DNA of 64,000 bases from Actinostola sp. cb2023 (Eukaryota > Cnidaria > Anthozoa > Actiniaria > Actinostolidae), in the NCBI GenBank assembly GCA_033675265.1, contig JAUJYZ010000607.1, forward strand, positions 186,001 through 250,000, in the 5' to 3' direction. Positions 45,701 to 58,083 of the stretch are shown here, in pieces; position 1 is the stretch's first letter, and the number at the start of each line of letters is the position of its first letter. Both the position numbers and the translations under genes were made by a program. The notes beneath the pieces are model-generated. The model did not search any database and was not told the origin of the DNA. It saw only the letters and a list, made by a program, of their open reading frames with translations.

Positions 45701-47377
45701 TCAATCTTCAACCAAGACGTTTACACGACTCCATGACGTCATAAGATAACCATTAGGGTTCCATATTGGCAAGACATTCTCGGGTTGTACGTTGTACGAG
45801 CTGTCCACCGCCTTACAAACGACCTCTAGTTTGTTCACACCAACTGGTATGGTAACATCACACTCCCAGAATGTCCACGCCCATTGACGACCACGTGGTT
45901 GTTCTTGTCGCTTAAAGTTGGCTACGGTCCACGTTTTACCACCATCGACTGATATATCAACCCTGATGATAGAACGTCCTCCTCCGCTCCACGCGTAGCC
46001 TTTCATTGGAATGCATTCATCGTTTTGGCGGGAAAACGATTGGTTTTCTTTAGGGTGACAGACGACTGATGTGACTGGAAACTCTTGAATGGAGGGAGAA
46101 AGATTGAACTCCGAGGACTTTGTGTCAGTGTTTGGAGGGAAACCCCTGTATTTGTTCTGCTGCCAGAAGCTCTCACTTTCCTTGTCGCTAACAATGATCT
46201 TTCCCAACCATTTAACGCTTCTACATGCAGCAACTCCAGGCACGATGACACGAACAGGATACCCGTGGTCAAGAGGAAGGTCTTCACCATTCATTTCATA
46301 GGCCAACAACACGTCGCCTTTACGATCCATGGCTTTGCTGATGGGTATTGACACACCGTATGACGTGCCTGTGACGTCAAAATCTAGTGCTTCAAATTGG
46401 ACATGCTCGATACCCAATGATTCTATCGCTTCATCATCCAACCCTGCATCTTCGAGAATGTCTTTTAACAAAGCCCCACCCCACTGCGCTGTGGAAATCA
46501 TGCCTGACCCTGAAGGCACTCCAAGAATCGCTTTCACCTTCGACATGTCAGTTTGCCTATTACCTGCACAATGCAATGTGGCAACTACCGTATGCTTTTT
46601 GAATTTATGTTTCAGGTTCTTGATCGAGAGACTTACATCTCTCACGCCTTTACCAGACAGTGTAAGTTGATAGTCTTTCTCGTCTATCGCTGGTACTGGC
46701 ATATGGTTCCGTACATAGTGAAGTTCATTGGGAGTGATATAGTAATCCCAGAGAAGTCGAGTTGGAATTTCTCCCTCGTAAGGATTCTCTACCGTTGCTA
46801 GAAGTGCAGGGTGTCGTACAGGATCGTTTTGAAACGGATCGTCCAGGACCGTTTCATGTTCTGTTGTGCTGTCTTCGTCCAGGCGTCCAATATGGTACTT
46901 TTCCAGTAGATCAAGTATTGTATTAGTTTTATGAACAGGGTACACTGACCAGTAAGGTTCAAGGGCACCACCAGCAGGCATCAGGATCTTATCCACTCCA
47001 CCAGGGTGACTATTGATAAAGTCAGTGATGTCATAAACATTGTCTTTGTACGTCACCCATACCCCTGTCTCCAAAGAGTCGTGTTCGGCGACCTCGGCTG
47101 ATGAAAATATTTTTGGATGTACTTTTTCTCTTGAATCAATGAATAGAGTGGACTTACTCTACGAAGAAACAGAGGCACAGCGTTAAATAACGATATTGCG
47201 CACCCACTAGCTAGCTTGACAAGTGAACGACACCAAGTCGTGGATTAGTTAGAAGGGTTACTTGGTACTTACGTTTTCTTTGGTGCGTATCAGTGCAGAT
47301 CCACACAGAGTTCCCGTAAGTATCCCTATCACAGTTGGTATGCGTTTTGTCTGTCCAGCAGCTCTCCAATTGAACAT
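45701..47377 (-). CDS. SUOX: Sulfite oxidase, mitochondrial
   Basis: SUOX oxidises sulfite to sulfate in the mitochondrial intermembrane space and passes electrons to cytochrome c. Two exons: 47273-47377 (35 codons) and 45701-47158, joined across a 114-bp GT..AG intron, phase 0, giving 520 aa (human 545). Exon 1 encodes a presequence with basic residues followed by a hydrophobic stretch (MFNWRAAGQTKRIPTVIGIL). Exon 2 opens with a cytochrome b5 domain: KIFSSAEVAEHDS, VYDITDFINSHPGG (haem-ligand His) and YPVHKTNTI (second His). Next is the molybdenum-cofactor domain with ATLHCAGNRQTDM, whose Cys is the Mo ligand, then AQWGGALLKDIL, DHGYPVRVIVPGVAACRSVKWL, and the C-terminal dimerisation domain ending NPNGYLMTSWSRVNVLVED. 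All key residues are present. The acceptor follows a good pyrimidine tract. Confidence 0.97.
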
Positions 47378-49181
47378 GTTTTTGGATTGCTTAGTAGTAT
47401 AAGTACAGTTCCTGTTACGCAATTGGTATAAATTAGTAAGAATAAAAACAATTCCTATAATCAGTGGCGTAGGGAGGCAACGAGCATGTCAACCTGTTTT
47501 AACGATTCTGTTTTGTTATCGTAATTCTATTCAATATCCTTGCAAAACATATATGTAAAATTTAAGTATGTAGCGCTAATTCTGAGACTATCTGTTTGTC
47601 AATGCGAATCACCATTTGATAAATAGCTACAGATTGGGCTATAGAGAGCTAGATTATGCGCGCGCTTCTCGTAGTCTTTATATATATTTCTTTAGAGCCC
47701 AGTATTTGAGAAAGGTTCTGGACTAGGTGACTGGAAACCTCAGTTTAGAGCGCAATGTGCGCCGCTATGTTACCATGACAACCTGTGGAATTTTCTTTTA
47801 TAATATAAACATTGGTAACATCCTAAGAACGCGCGATTTCATTGGATGCTAGGCGTGCACCATTTTGTATGGTGCACGCCTAGATACCAATCAAATTGCA
47901 AACTTTTTATGGTGCATGGCTGTGAGCTTAGGTTCAAACTGAATAGCTAAAACAATCTTAAAATCAAACGTTTCCTCGACTTTGTTGAAAACATTGCGAT
48001 ACACCGGCGAAACTATGGATTTTTGATAAAAAAAGAACAAGAATGGTGAACAAAATGGCAAGAAAGTTGAGGATTCTGTTGTGTTTTTGAATAACATTTT
48101 AGTTGAAGTGCGCGCGTGTCATTATCTAATTTACATAAACTCATTTTGAATATTAATTAACTCGAACGTTTACAACAACTTCAGAATGTTGGTCTTTTCC
48201 AGTGAAATAATTTTCGACTTTTTATATTATAGAATAAATAGAAGATGGCTTTCTATGTTCTATACAAAAATGATGCACTTCTGAGCTCTTGAAATGCAGC
48301 TGAACTGCACTCGCTATCGCTCGTGCATCCACCTGCTAGCATTTCAAGACGGCTCAGGCGTGCATCATTTTTGTATAGACTGACTTAGAAAGCCATTTTC
48401 TGTTTGTTAAATGGATCCCTTTCATGTTGAGGCATGCACAAAACGAGAGATACCATGGTATTCATGGTGGAAAGAATGACCGTATTTTCGTCAACAATGC
48501 TTTTAACGAGCGGTCTCGTTCCTTGCTAAAAAAAAAATGTCGGGCAAGTGAACGTCGATAACATTATCCAGAGTTAGCCTCAATGAAAGGCTTCAGGTCG
48601 TCGATTCCTGCTCCTACACGAATTGACGACCGGACTTTTCTCCAACCTTTGTGACTAGTTGTGACTAAACAGTGTTTGGCCTTTGCAATTAATATTCACC
48701 CATGCAAAATATTTGTTCAATATTTTTCAATTAATATCCCGCCAAGACGAACTGTGATTTGAATTATAGGTTAGAATCTACTGGTGTGTTCAGGCTGAAT
48801 ACCGTATAATGTTGTATTAGCGTAGGACTGAGTATAACTGCATTGCATTTGCAAAATAATACATTGTGCAAAATAATACATTGTGCAAAATAATACATTG
48901 TGCAAAATAATATATTGTGCAAACCTCAATCATATTTATCCTATACATATTACCTCACAGCCAATCAGAGCTCACCATTTCTATGAAATACATAGAGGAT
49001 ATTATGAACTTTTGTTTCTTTTTCAAGATATCTTGCACCTGTGAAAACTCTCTGTCGTGAAGAATTGAAGGCCCATAATTGTTTCTTTTTAGAAACTTGA
49101 AAGAGGGAACCGTGAACGAAAATGCTGTAGGTATACGTAGGATCTGTAAAAGATCTAATCAGCTATACATATGGCAAACAT
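47378..49181. other. Region upstream of SUOX with palindromic repeats
   Basis: The presumed SUOX promoter lies at the left. Further on are a perfect short palindrome at about 47849-47884 (AGGCGTGCACCATTTTG and complement), a foldback at 48237-48405 (arms with TATACAAAAATGATGCA), and four copies of a 17-bp unit CAAAATAATACATTGTG at 48851-48920. No gene is recognised. Confidence 0.55.
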
Positions 49182-49885
49182 GAAATTCAAGAAAGGCTGA
49201 TACTACGTAGAAATAAAAAGCTTAACACAACACCAACATGATAGAGCAAGAGAGAGCCAGGATCGGCAACCGTAGACAGCTGTTTCGTTCTTTTGGAACT
49301 CATCAGTACGGTGTAGCGAGAGCAACAAACACCAACTCAGAAAGCCAATGTATGCTACTTGCGTGTCGACTCTGAAACTCAACCAGCTCAAATTTAGAAA
49401 CCTGCCCATTGGCTCACACCACAACACGTGCGGTAATATGGTCCAAAGGCCAAGAATCCAAAATATCATGTTGGTGTTGTGTTTAACCGTAGATCTTCTT
49501 AGATCCGTTATGCTGTAATTCTTTAGCATAGTTTGTCTATGCATTCCGTGTAGGATTGGTTTTGTCCATCCACACCTAGGTTAAACACAACACCAACATG
49601 ATATTTTGGATTCTTGGCCTTTGGACCATATTACCGCACGTGTTGTGGTGTGAGCCAATGGGCAGGTTTCTAAATTTGAGCTGGTTGAGTTTCAGAGTCG
49701 ACACGCAAGTAGCATACATTGGCTTTCTGAGTTGGTGTTTGTTGCTCTCGCTACACCGTACTGATGAGTTCCAAAAGAACGAAACAGCTGTCTACGGTTG
49801 CCGATCCTGGCTCTCTCTTGCTCTATCATGTTGGTGTTGTGTTAAGCTTTTTATTTCTACGTAGTATCAGCCTTTCTTGAATTTC
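49182..49885. mobile_element. Large palindrome: two inverted 307-bp arms around a 90-bp loop
   Basis: Arms 49182-49488 and 49579-49885 are inverted copies; over the central 267 bp their translations are identical. Within each arm a shorter element is bounded by inverted AACACAACACCAACATGATA (in the left arm at 49224-49243 and, complemented, 49464-49483), with TTA on both sides as in Harbinger-type insertions. An 88-codon frame starting MIFWILGLW occurs in both arms. Its composition (many W, L, C) and lack of family suggest it is not a protein. Confidence 0.85.
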
Positions 49886-50159
49886 TTTTTAGGTAGCGAT
49901 CAATACTTTGAACAAAAGCTCTGATTGACGATGGCTCGTACTCTTCTCAAGAACCTGTTGAACTCTTCGTAAGAGTAGGGGATTGTTACCCGGTTCAACA
50001 GCCTACTTCAAATTGGAGGCATAATATTAATTGTAAATCCTGTTTAAATTAAAAATTGTCGTAATCTTTATCAAATTATTGACGAAGCTTCTGCTCTCAA
50101 GACCATTTGGAAATCCTGTGGTATTGAAAATAAATTGAATTGAATTGATTTGAAAACAC

Positions 50160-50285
50160 ACGCTCGGCTGCCGTAGGCACCTTTCATATGCAGCCCGAAA
50201 AAGCCGTCCTCCATCGGTTGTAAGGCGCATTGAGACAATGTGAAATGCGCTATATAAGAACTTATTATTATTATTATTATTATTT
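50160..50285. repeat. SINE/LINE 3'-tail-like repeat with ATT microsatellite
   Basis: It shares CATATGCAGCCCG, GAGACAATGTGAAAT and GCTATATAAGAACTTAT with 32180-32300 and ends in (ATT)n. An upstream piece, AAATCCTGTGGTATTGAAAA at about 50112, also occurs at about 17557, suggesting another dispersed family. Confidence 0.6.
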
Positions 50286-50293
50286 TTCTTTAC

Positions 50294-50500
50294 CGCCAAG
50301 ATGAATTTCATTAGGATATTTTGAAGCTCGGAAAACGGTAATGTTTCGATGTCTCGTTGCTCGTTTATTGCTGCCAGGTATTCCCTGAAGATTCTAAGAT
50401 CATATTCGGTTTTCTTTGCTGTGTTTTCGTTTTCATTTTCTTCTAAAAACTTAACTAAATCAGCGTCGGAGACCTCGGCGAAAAGTCGAGAAGCCGCCAT
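50294..50500 (-). pseudogene. Isolated first exon of a DUF3504/Crypton-like protein
   Basis: Sixty-nine codons from the ATG at 50500 to a consensus donor (GCG|GTAAAG). The product begins MAASRLFAEVSDADLVKFLE and contains ENENTAKKTEYDLRIFREYL. The pattern is an acidic N-terminus, then a Lys-rich NTAKKT segment, then a helix. It resembles the start of the DUF3504 (tyrosine-recombinase-derived) proteins that are multicopy in cnidarians. No matching second exon is found downstream; a retroposon tail and the palindrome follow instead. It is probably a truncated copy, or the 5' exon of a gene with a long intron. Family assignment is from memory. Confidence 0.4.
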
Positions 50501-50589
50501 TGTTTGTTTGTAAGAATCGAACAAGCGACAAGAAGCAGAATCCAAAGGCGGGAAAAAGTGAACGCGAGCGTACATCCGGGATCTGTGGT

Positions 50590-52399
50590 ACATAATTTTT
50601 CATATTTTCACTAGTGAAAATATGAAAAATACGAGTGTTTTAGTTTCCAGTAAAACACTGACATCCATATAATAAAGAGCGGTATTTCATAGATTTTTCT
50701 ATGAAATACAGAGTGGTATTTCATAGTTTGTATTAGCCAATCAAAATGTTGTAAATTTTCCCCGCTTTTTTCTTCCACTGGACGCGCTCGCGTCGTGTTG
50801 CTACATTTAATCTTTGCATAAAAATTGTTTTTAATTTCGAAATCCAAACTCATTCAAAGCGATTCAAAGCGTTATAAACATGGCTTCAAGTTCGAGAAAT
50901 AATTCAAATCTTCCTTCACTCTCAGAAGAAGCGTTAGATAACAACAGTTGACACGACGAATCACGAAATTCATAGCATTTATTTCTCAGGAACCGTGCAA
51001 CGAAACTCGAAAAGCTAAGTAGAAACGACTTGACAGTTTTAATGAGGGTTTATCACGTAATTTCAAAACTCATAGGACAAAAAATAATTATCATAGCTGG
51101 AAAGAGCTCGTTGTAATTAGTAAAAATGTGAAGTTTGGAAAAGATCGCTTCACAAATTGCGAAGATATGAATTTTCAAAAATCGAAATTTTGTATGTTGC
51201 CTCCAAGCGTAAATTTCCAAAGGTTTTCATATAAAATTTCGATTTTTGAAAATTCATATCTTCGCAATTTGTGAAGCGATCTTTTCCAAACTTCACATTT
51301 TTACTAATTTCAATGAGCTCTTTCCAGCTATGATAATTATTTTTTGTCCTATGAGTTTTGAAATTACGTGATAAACCCTCATTGTTGATGTAATTGATAT
51401 ACACTCAATTGCAGAAACGTTGTAGTATACATTTATACAAATATACAAATATCTAATGAGATGCAAAATGTTAAACATGCTAAAATACAACTGTTTAAGC
51501 ACAAAATAGTGCTGAAAATTATTGTATTGTCCTTGTTGGATGCGATACTAATCTAAAATTGATGTTTCAGATATATTAGAAGAAAATAAGCGATGTTTCG
51601 CACTTTGTATCTCATTAGATATATTGTATCTCATTAGATATTTGTATAAATGTATACTACAACCTTTCTGCAATTGAGTAATATGGTTATTCAATGGTTT
51701 TCTATGGAATACGGGCGAAAATTTCTTAGAAAACCATGGAATAACCAATAGCATGTATTTGCTACCTCAAATTCGAATTTATTTATTGACTGATTGATTA
51801 TTCTAATTATTATTCTAACAGTATCCGAGTGTGGACAAGTTAGTAATTTAAAAAAGTAATCAATCTATACATGTCCTATCCTTTAATAACTATATATATA
51901 ATGTGGGCATGTGTGACAGCCTAATAATACAGACCTCAAGTCAGTATACATGAAGGCTTTTTATAGTATTTGTATTTTTAATCTTCCATTGTTCTTATTC
52001 ATTGTTCTTTTGTTTGTCCCGTAGGAATTTGTAGACTCTATATATTCATGGAGTGCTTCTCATTTTGACTTGATAATAGAGAAAGATTAGCATCAATTTA
52101 ACGGCGAACGCCAAACGGGAAAACTTGCTCATGGTTCGGCTGCGTTTGCTCTCCATCCTTTCGCGTTTAGACGTATAAACGAGGTCATTCATTTGCCGAA
52201 AGTTTTTCCCGTTTATTGTTCCCAAATTGACCACGGCATGACCCAGAATAAAATAAAGATATTTATAAATAAGAATAGCCCTTGTATGCTCAATGTAAGT
52301 GAATACCGAGAACGGAGGCAATAAGCCATATAAATCCCGAGGGCCGTAGGTCCGAGGGATTTATAGGCTTATTGCCGACGTTCGAGATATTTATCTGAC
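50590..52399. other. Gene-free stretch made of foldback repeats
   Basis: It holds a perfect palindrome at 50592-50632 (TTTTCATATTTTCACTAG centre), an inverted repeat at 51041-51382 with arms of about 150 bp, a second at 51404-51678 (CTCAATTGCAG...CTGCAATTGAG), a small one at 51688-51752 (TATTCAATGGTTTTCTA type) and one near 52310-52370 (GGCAATAAGCC...GGCTTATTGCC). No protein family is recognised in any frame. Confidence 0.7.
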
Positions 52400-53092
52400 T
52401 TAGGCCTAGGGCAAACGTCGGACTAACGTCGTGCCGAACCTATTAAATATAGGTTTGGTCAAGGTCGACTAAGGGCCGACGTGGCGGCAAAAGTCGAACC
52501 AATTGTCGATCTAATTCACTCGCGCATTGTATATGCGCGCATGTCTTGTTTAAAAGTATTCTTGTTATTTCTTGAAATTTATATAATTTTAATTCTAATT
52601 TCGCATTAAAATGCACGGGAGCACGCACATGTTTTGTCTTTTCGCGCCTGACTGCATACCCATGCAATGGCAAAATACAGCGCTCGGCCGCAATTAAAAC
52701 GTGCATATTTCAAAACAAGAAGCGAAGAATGGCAATGCACGCGGCAGTGGTGTTTGTAGGAGGATAAAGATAAAGCCCTGTTATTAGCCGTTCTTCTATC
52801 AGTTTCATGTATGAAATATTGTTTTCCATTCTCTTACCCAGAGCTCCTCGTCGAGGGAACGACCGAGGGACTCTCAGTACGAGAATGATTGTTTTCGAAT
52901 TTGTCTTTCTATAGCGCATGCTCACCAGGGGGGAGATGAGTGTTTGGGAGGTGGGGGAGTCGTTGTTTTCACGGTTTTGATGTAAGTCATGTGTTTGCAT
53001 GATTGATTTACTATTTTACATAATTTATGAATTTAGTTCGGCGCGTGTTTAAAACGGTGTTTGCCGCAAAGTCGACGTTTGCCCTAGGCCTT
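52400..53092. mobile_element. 693-bp element with TAGGCCTAGGGCAAACGTCG ends
   Basis: The left terminus TAGGCCTAGGGCAAACGTCG and right terminus CGACGTTTGCCCTAGGCCTTA are inverted copies. The interior has no transposase. The TIR is about 20 bp, and further inward GTCGACTAAGGG and GCCGCAAAGTCGA are loosely related. Confidence 0.75.
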
Positions 53093-53216
53093 AGTTTACA
53101 TTTGACAAGGTTTTCGCATGAAGCAATCTGAGTCATTTTCTGGTATTTTTTGGAGTGTTATTTAGCATGAATACTATGAATAGCATGAACTGACTATGAG
53201 TAGAATTGAATAGCAT

Positions 53217-53508
53217 TTGCTCATTATGAATTCACCGGGATGTATTCATATACAACCCAGGGCTGTATGGAAAGCACTAGATAGCAATGACCTGACCTAA
53301 ACCGGCCAGGTCAAGATTTGAATAACAATAGATGCCTCGTTCTACAAAGACATGTCCTTTGTAGAACGAGGCATATCTAACACTGATAGTTCCTATTGTT
53401 GTACAATAGTTCCTATTGTTATTCAAATATTGACCTGGTTTAGGTCATTGCTATCCAGTGTTTTACGGGCTGTATATGGATACATCCCGGTGAATTCATA
53501 ATGAGCAA
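53217..53508. mobile_element. 292-bp foldback element
   Basis: It is nearly palindromic from end to end: TTGCTCATTATGAATTCACC on the left and GGTGAATTCATAATGAGCAA on the right. The centre is a perfect hairpin GCCTCGTTCTACAAAG/CTTTGTAGAACGAGGC. Confidence 0.9.
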
Positions 53509-53679
53509 TTCATAACAAAGAAAACCGTGTCAAATTTAAACTAATAGCAGTTACTGCCACAATAGCAACCCGTTAAACCGTTGACGAAAATATCACTCCT
53601 TTGAATACTACCAGTAGCTACCAGTGTCGATACCAGTGGTATCTGACAGCATTTAGACATGTTACATTAGAGCCACGTT

Positions 53680-54040
53680 TCATAAACTGATTCCTGGACA
53701 CAAGAAGTACTTTGAAGTAACCACTGTATATTGTAAGGAAACAAGCCGGTACAGTCCTATAACTCCACTAGCTTTTCATAAACATTCCTGGACACAAGAA
53801 GTACTTTGAAGTAACCACTGTATATTGAAAGGAAACAAGCCGGTACAGTCCTATAATCCACTAGCCGCATAAACATTCCTGGACACAAGAAGTACTTTGA
53901 AGTAACCACTGTATATTGAAAGGAAACAAGCCGGTACAGTCCTATAATCCACTAGCCGCATAAACATTCCTGGACACAAGAAGTACTTTGAAGTAACCAC
54001 TGTATATTGAAAGGAAACAAGCCGGTCCTATAATCCACTG
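53680..54040. repeat. 91-bp tandem repeat, four copies
   Basis: Units contain CCTGGACACAAGAAGTACTT and GAAACAAGCCGGTACAGTCC. CCTGG starts at 53693, 53787, 53878 and 53969; the first interval is 94 bp, the others 91 bp. The last copy is truncated. Confidence 0.9.
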
Positions 54041-56563
54041 GAACTAGTACTCTGGAACACCGAATCACTTGGAAAAGGGCGACATTAAAAAGGCATGGCG
54101 ACAGAGTATTCACTGTGTAAAAAGACTACTTACCGTCAGACACTAAACTCAGTCTTGCTTTAATTATTCTTGGTTAATGGTTCCAGACATCCAGAGGCTC
54201 TGAAGTCAAATTACTCTCTGTAGATAGATAAACTTTATTGAAGTGTCAGGTGTGAAAATGTGCCGGTGAAAAGCGAAATACAATCGACAAATTAGTGTAT
54301 AGGGAGTTGCTGATAGCAACAAGCTGTGATTGGTTGATTCCATGCGCGCGTTCCGATTGGTCGGTTTACTGAAGACCGGGTAAATTTTTCATCGCGATGG
54401 GACTCACGATGCATATGGTACGATTGACAATGGTGTAAAATCAAGAGAATAAAGATAATTCCTGTCATTTAGAGGACGAAATCCTTCCAAATTAATTGAA
54501 ACCCTACCCGGTACTTCTGATTACGCTAGGTAAAATTTGTTAACAAAGTTATCCAACGCCGTGAAATCACGAATAACCATACCCTGGTTCCAGCGGCGCT
54601 TTTCGAGCCGAAGGCGAGAGTATGACGGTTGATGCTAAACATTGAGAAGGACACCAAAAACGAAGCCAAGGCCCGGCAAGATAGCCCGCGCTCGCATCCA
54701 AACTAAACCACGGTATAGTCCGTCTGCGACTCAGTGCATGATACCTTGTTCTGGACCCCCAGCATAGTAGCACGATTATATATAATAGATTCTGATTGGC
54801 TATCGCTAATTCTCATTCTTACGCGTGTCTTGATTGGTTGTGGTACTCGCGCTATATGTTTATTTTCATTTAAAATGGCTTCCACCTGCTTCCACCTTTA
54901 CTTTTAGCGAGGATATATGGACACAGCATTTACAGCCGTACATGACCAGTTTGAATTATCCAGACCAACGACAGGCTATGAAAGTATTCTTTGAGAACTG
55001 AAAAACAACGTGTTGAAGTCGATAACAAACATTCAGGTGAACCCGGCAAACACATCAACATAGTTCCCGTTTAAGACTTGTTGTATCGTTTCTTAGTCCT
55101 CCCCTCCAATGGATATAGCTAGAATGGCTAGACTACAGAATACAGGGCCCAATCTGAAGATACGGATTGTGAGCCACTGGCTCGCCGATTAGGGAGTTTA
55201 AGCTTTGCAAAATCTATGACGGCGACGTCAACCGGAAGTGTCAATAACTTCTGTTCGGAGTTTCATACCTTCATAGTTGGTATTCCCTGTGGATAAAGTA
55301 ACCTCACAGGCTTAGGCTTGGACTAAATCTCTAATGTACGGCTACGCCTCTTGCTTCTCCCAGCACTTCTCTCGTCTTCTTCAATTCCCGCGTGCTTCTA
55401 TTTTGCCGAGTGAGTCCACAACATATTTTGATCATGAGATGGCGTAATATCGTGGTCTATAAGAGGACATACCACGGAAAAATGTTGGTTATTTATTAAT
55501 TTGAAGCAGCTGTTCTGTGTTCATCGTGAATCAAGGCCAAGCACATTTCTTTCATGTTCTAGCTTTGTAAAGCGAGGCCGCCGTATCCCGCTCTTTTTTC
55601 GTCGAATTCAGAACTTTCAATCAACATCAATCGACCTCAGTTTCCTGGAAATACTCCCTAATTGTTCAAAACAAGAAACGAAGAACTGGAAGTACAAATA
55701 TCAGCGACATTCAGCAGGCTTGTAGTTGTAGTTTTTGGTTTCCGCCATGCTGAGTGACTTGAGTTGAGCCAGTCCGACTCACCAGCGAAGTTTTTTTGAC
55801 TCTTTTCAAACTTTACAGGTCCATTGTAAAGAAATAAATCCCTTACGGTGTTATATGAAGAGATTTCATGTAGAATAGCGAACTTTGAGCGCTTTGTAAT
55901 CGTTATATTGGTTATAAGCTTACTGAACGCCGGTTTTCTTGACTTTCTTGTTTGAATTGGATTGAGCAGATTTCTTATTTACATAAATGGCGCGAAACCG
56001 CGCGGCCGCTTACAAAATCAAAAATTCAAAAACCACATTTTAAGCAAAAAATAGCCATATAATAAACGATTCATTAATTTAATTTATTAATAACTGACAT
56101 GTATAAAATGTTCATCGACGGAAGGAAATATCCGCCATGTTTACTGCAAGTGACGTCATTGACATCCAACCAATCATAGCTTGTTGCTAAAAAATAGCCA
56201 CGCTAACAATCTGATAAATTTAAGGGCATTAGGAAAGATGGACTCCCCTAGTAATTTTCCCCTGGGCTCGTTCTATCATATTTATATAGCCGGTATTGTA
56301 ACATCTTATAGTAAACAAAACATTTACAATATACCTAAAAATACGGATTTATATTGTATAATGTGGTCCATAGATAATGACTATGGACCACCATAATGTA
56401 CCATATATGAAGGACTTACCGATCGAAGTCCAATCAGAATCAAGCAATTTCATCTATTTCTTCACTAGCATTTGTAAATAATAATATTTTAAAGTGGCAT
56501 ATGAGTAGCACATAACTTAGTAACCTAGCACATATAAAATTATCTATATTTAGAATAATTAGT
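54041..56563. other. Gene-free unique sequence
   Basis: AT-rich sequence with short open frames (54567-54773 on -, 55501-55725 on +), none with a family I recognise and none with convincing splice partners. A short inverted repeat, TGGTCCATAG...CTATGGACCA, is at about 56361-56391. Confidence 0.45.
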
Positions 56564-56759
56564 AACCGTTATCATTGAAGTGCGACCTTCAAAACAGCTT
56601 GTCAGGTTTGAAAATAGACGGACGTCAATCAAACAACATGGGCGTGTCCAGACATTAACCAATCATAGCAAAGCTAATTTGATTGATGGCCGTCTAGACT
56701 GGAGTTTGTCTGAAAGGGTTGTAGTTTTCAGGGTCGCACTTCAACCATGATAACGGGTT
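56564..56759. mobile_element. 196-bp foldback MITE
   Basis: The ends AACCGTTATCATTGAAGTGC and GCACTTCAACCATGATAACG are inverted copies. Inner segments TAGACGGACGTCAATCAAA and TTTGATTGATGGCCGTCTA also pair. Confidence 0.85.
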
Positions 56760-56848
56760 GTAGCTTATATTATTTATATATGTTTGTTTTCAAACCTGTC
56801 TTTGTCAGGATCAACGTAACAGCCGCCATGACTCTGTGCACGAAACCA

Positions 56849-56940
56849 TGCACAAAAAAAAAAAAAAAAAAATTATTATAATAATAATAGTAATAATAAT
56901 AAATAAATAATAATAATTTTTAATGACAATTAGCTAAAGA
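56849..56940. repeat. A-run and AAT microsatellite
   Basis: An 18-19-base A run is followed by an irregular AAT/ATT microsatellite. It may be the tail of an old retroposon. Confidence 0.75.
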
Positions 56941-58083
56941 TATTAAAATACAAACAATAAATATGAAGTGCCAAGAAGTGCCAAGGAAAGTTGGACTGCC
57001 TTATCTACGAGATGCCATTTGCTAATTAAAAAGAACAGCTCCGAAGCTAAACATTCAATTGATTCCATCCGTGCTAAAGTATTTGTTTAAATAAACTGAA
57101 CCCTTTTATATGTAAATTTCGTACGTAACTTATCCGTTACTTAATAAACGAGCAGGAGTGTTTTATCGGGTTCGCCTCGTGGTTTTAGACCCGTAAAATA
57201 CGACTGCGAGTTTATTGGACAGCTTCAAAAACGATATTCCAAAATAATACATTTTCGGATGATTTCAGTAAAAAAAACAGCAAGGAAAACACAAACTGTT
57301 TCGCCTCCTCCTTTGTGGGTGGTTACTTTAATTGAAAGAGCACACTTGTGACCTTGAAACTTCCTTGTAATTTTGCACTAAAGCTAGGTAAATCCTCGAT
57401 CGTGTTGATCGGCGGTACGTGTAACACTCCACAATTGAATTTTCTATTGGAAATCTTAAAACCAAAATACAAAATTGCTCATGTTTTAAGAATTTTGATT
57501 ATTACAAACTAAATTCAAAATTCAAAATTGCTACGATATTTTTTGTATATTCAAACTTTAGAATTTTTAAGTTCAAAAATCATGTTTTAAGAAAAATTAC
57601 ACTAAACAAAATTACATACGTTTTTTTATTCAAACTTTTTGAAAGCACACACAATTACATATTTTTAATTTTGAAAGCAGAACGGAAAACAAAAAAGAGC
57701 TAATTGATTATTATTTATTTGAACGTGATTTCAATTTACAAAATCTTTGTAATTTCACTTTTTTAAGTTTCAAAAGATTGAAGCTCCCTTTAGGGGAGGG
57801 GTCAAAGGAGCTGTTGGTCAAGAGAGGACAATATATTTATATGCCACCCCACCCATATATGTTACTTTTCAACCAAAGGTACACCCTCTCCCACGACTGA
57901 AAGGAAGTTTACATATAAGCAAGTTTCAGAATATTTGCTTAGCAACCAGCATGATAAGTGAGGATTTTCAAGGAAAATCATAGAACTCTTTTGTAGCAGG
58001 AAATCCACAGATTTGATTATGGTGCTGTCACAAGAACAGGTTGATAGCACAGTACATCAAGTATTACCGCCTACTCTGCTACT

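Noticed and set aside
46003..46801. Open frames on both strands within SUOX
   Set aside because: They are shadows of the sulfite oxidase exon, which has a complete family match.
49598..49864. Possible small gene of 88 codons, present in both arms of the palindrome
   Set aside because: Conservation is explained by DNA duplication, no family is recognised and the start and end lie in terminal repeats.
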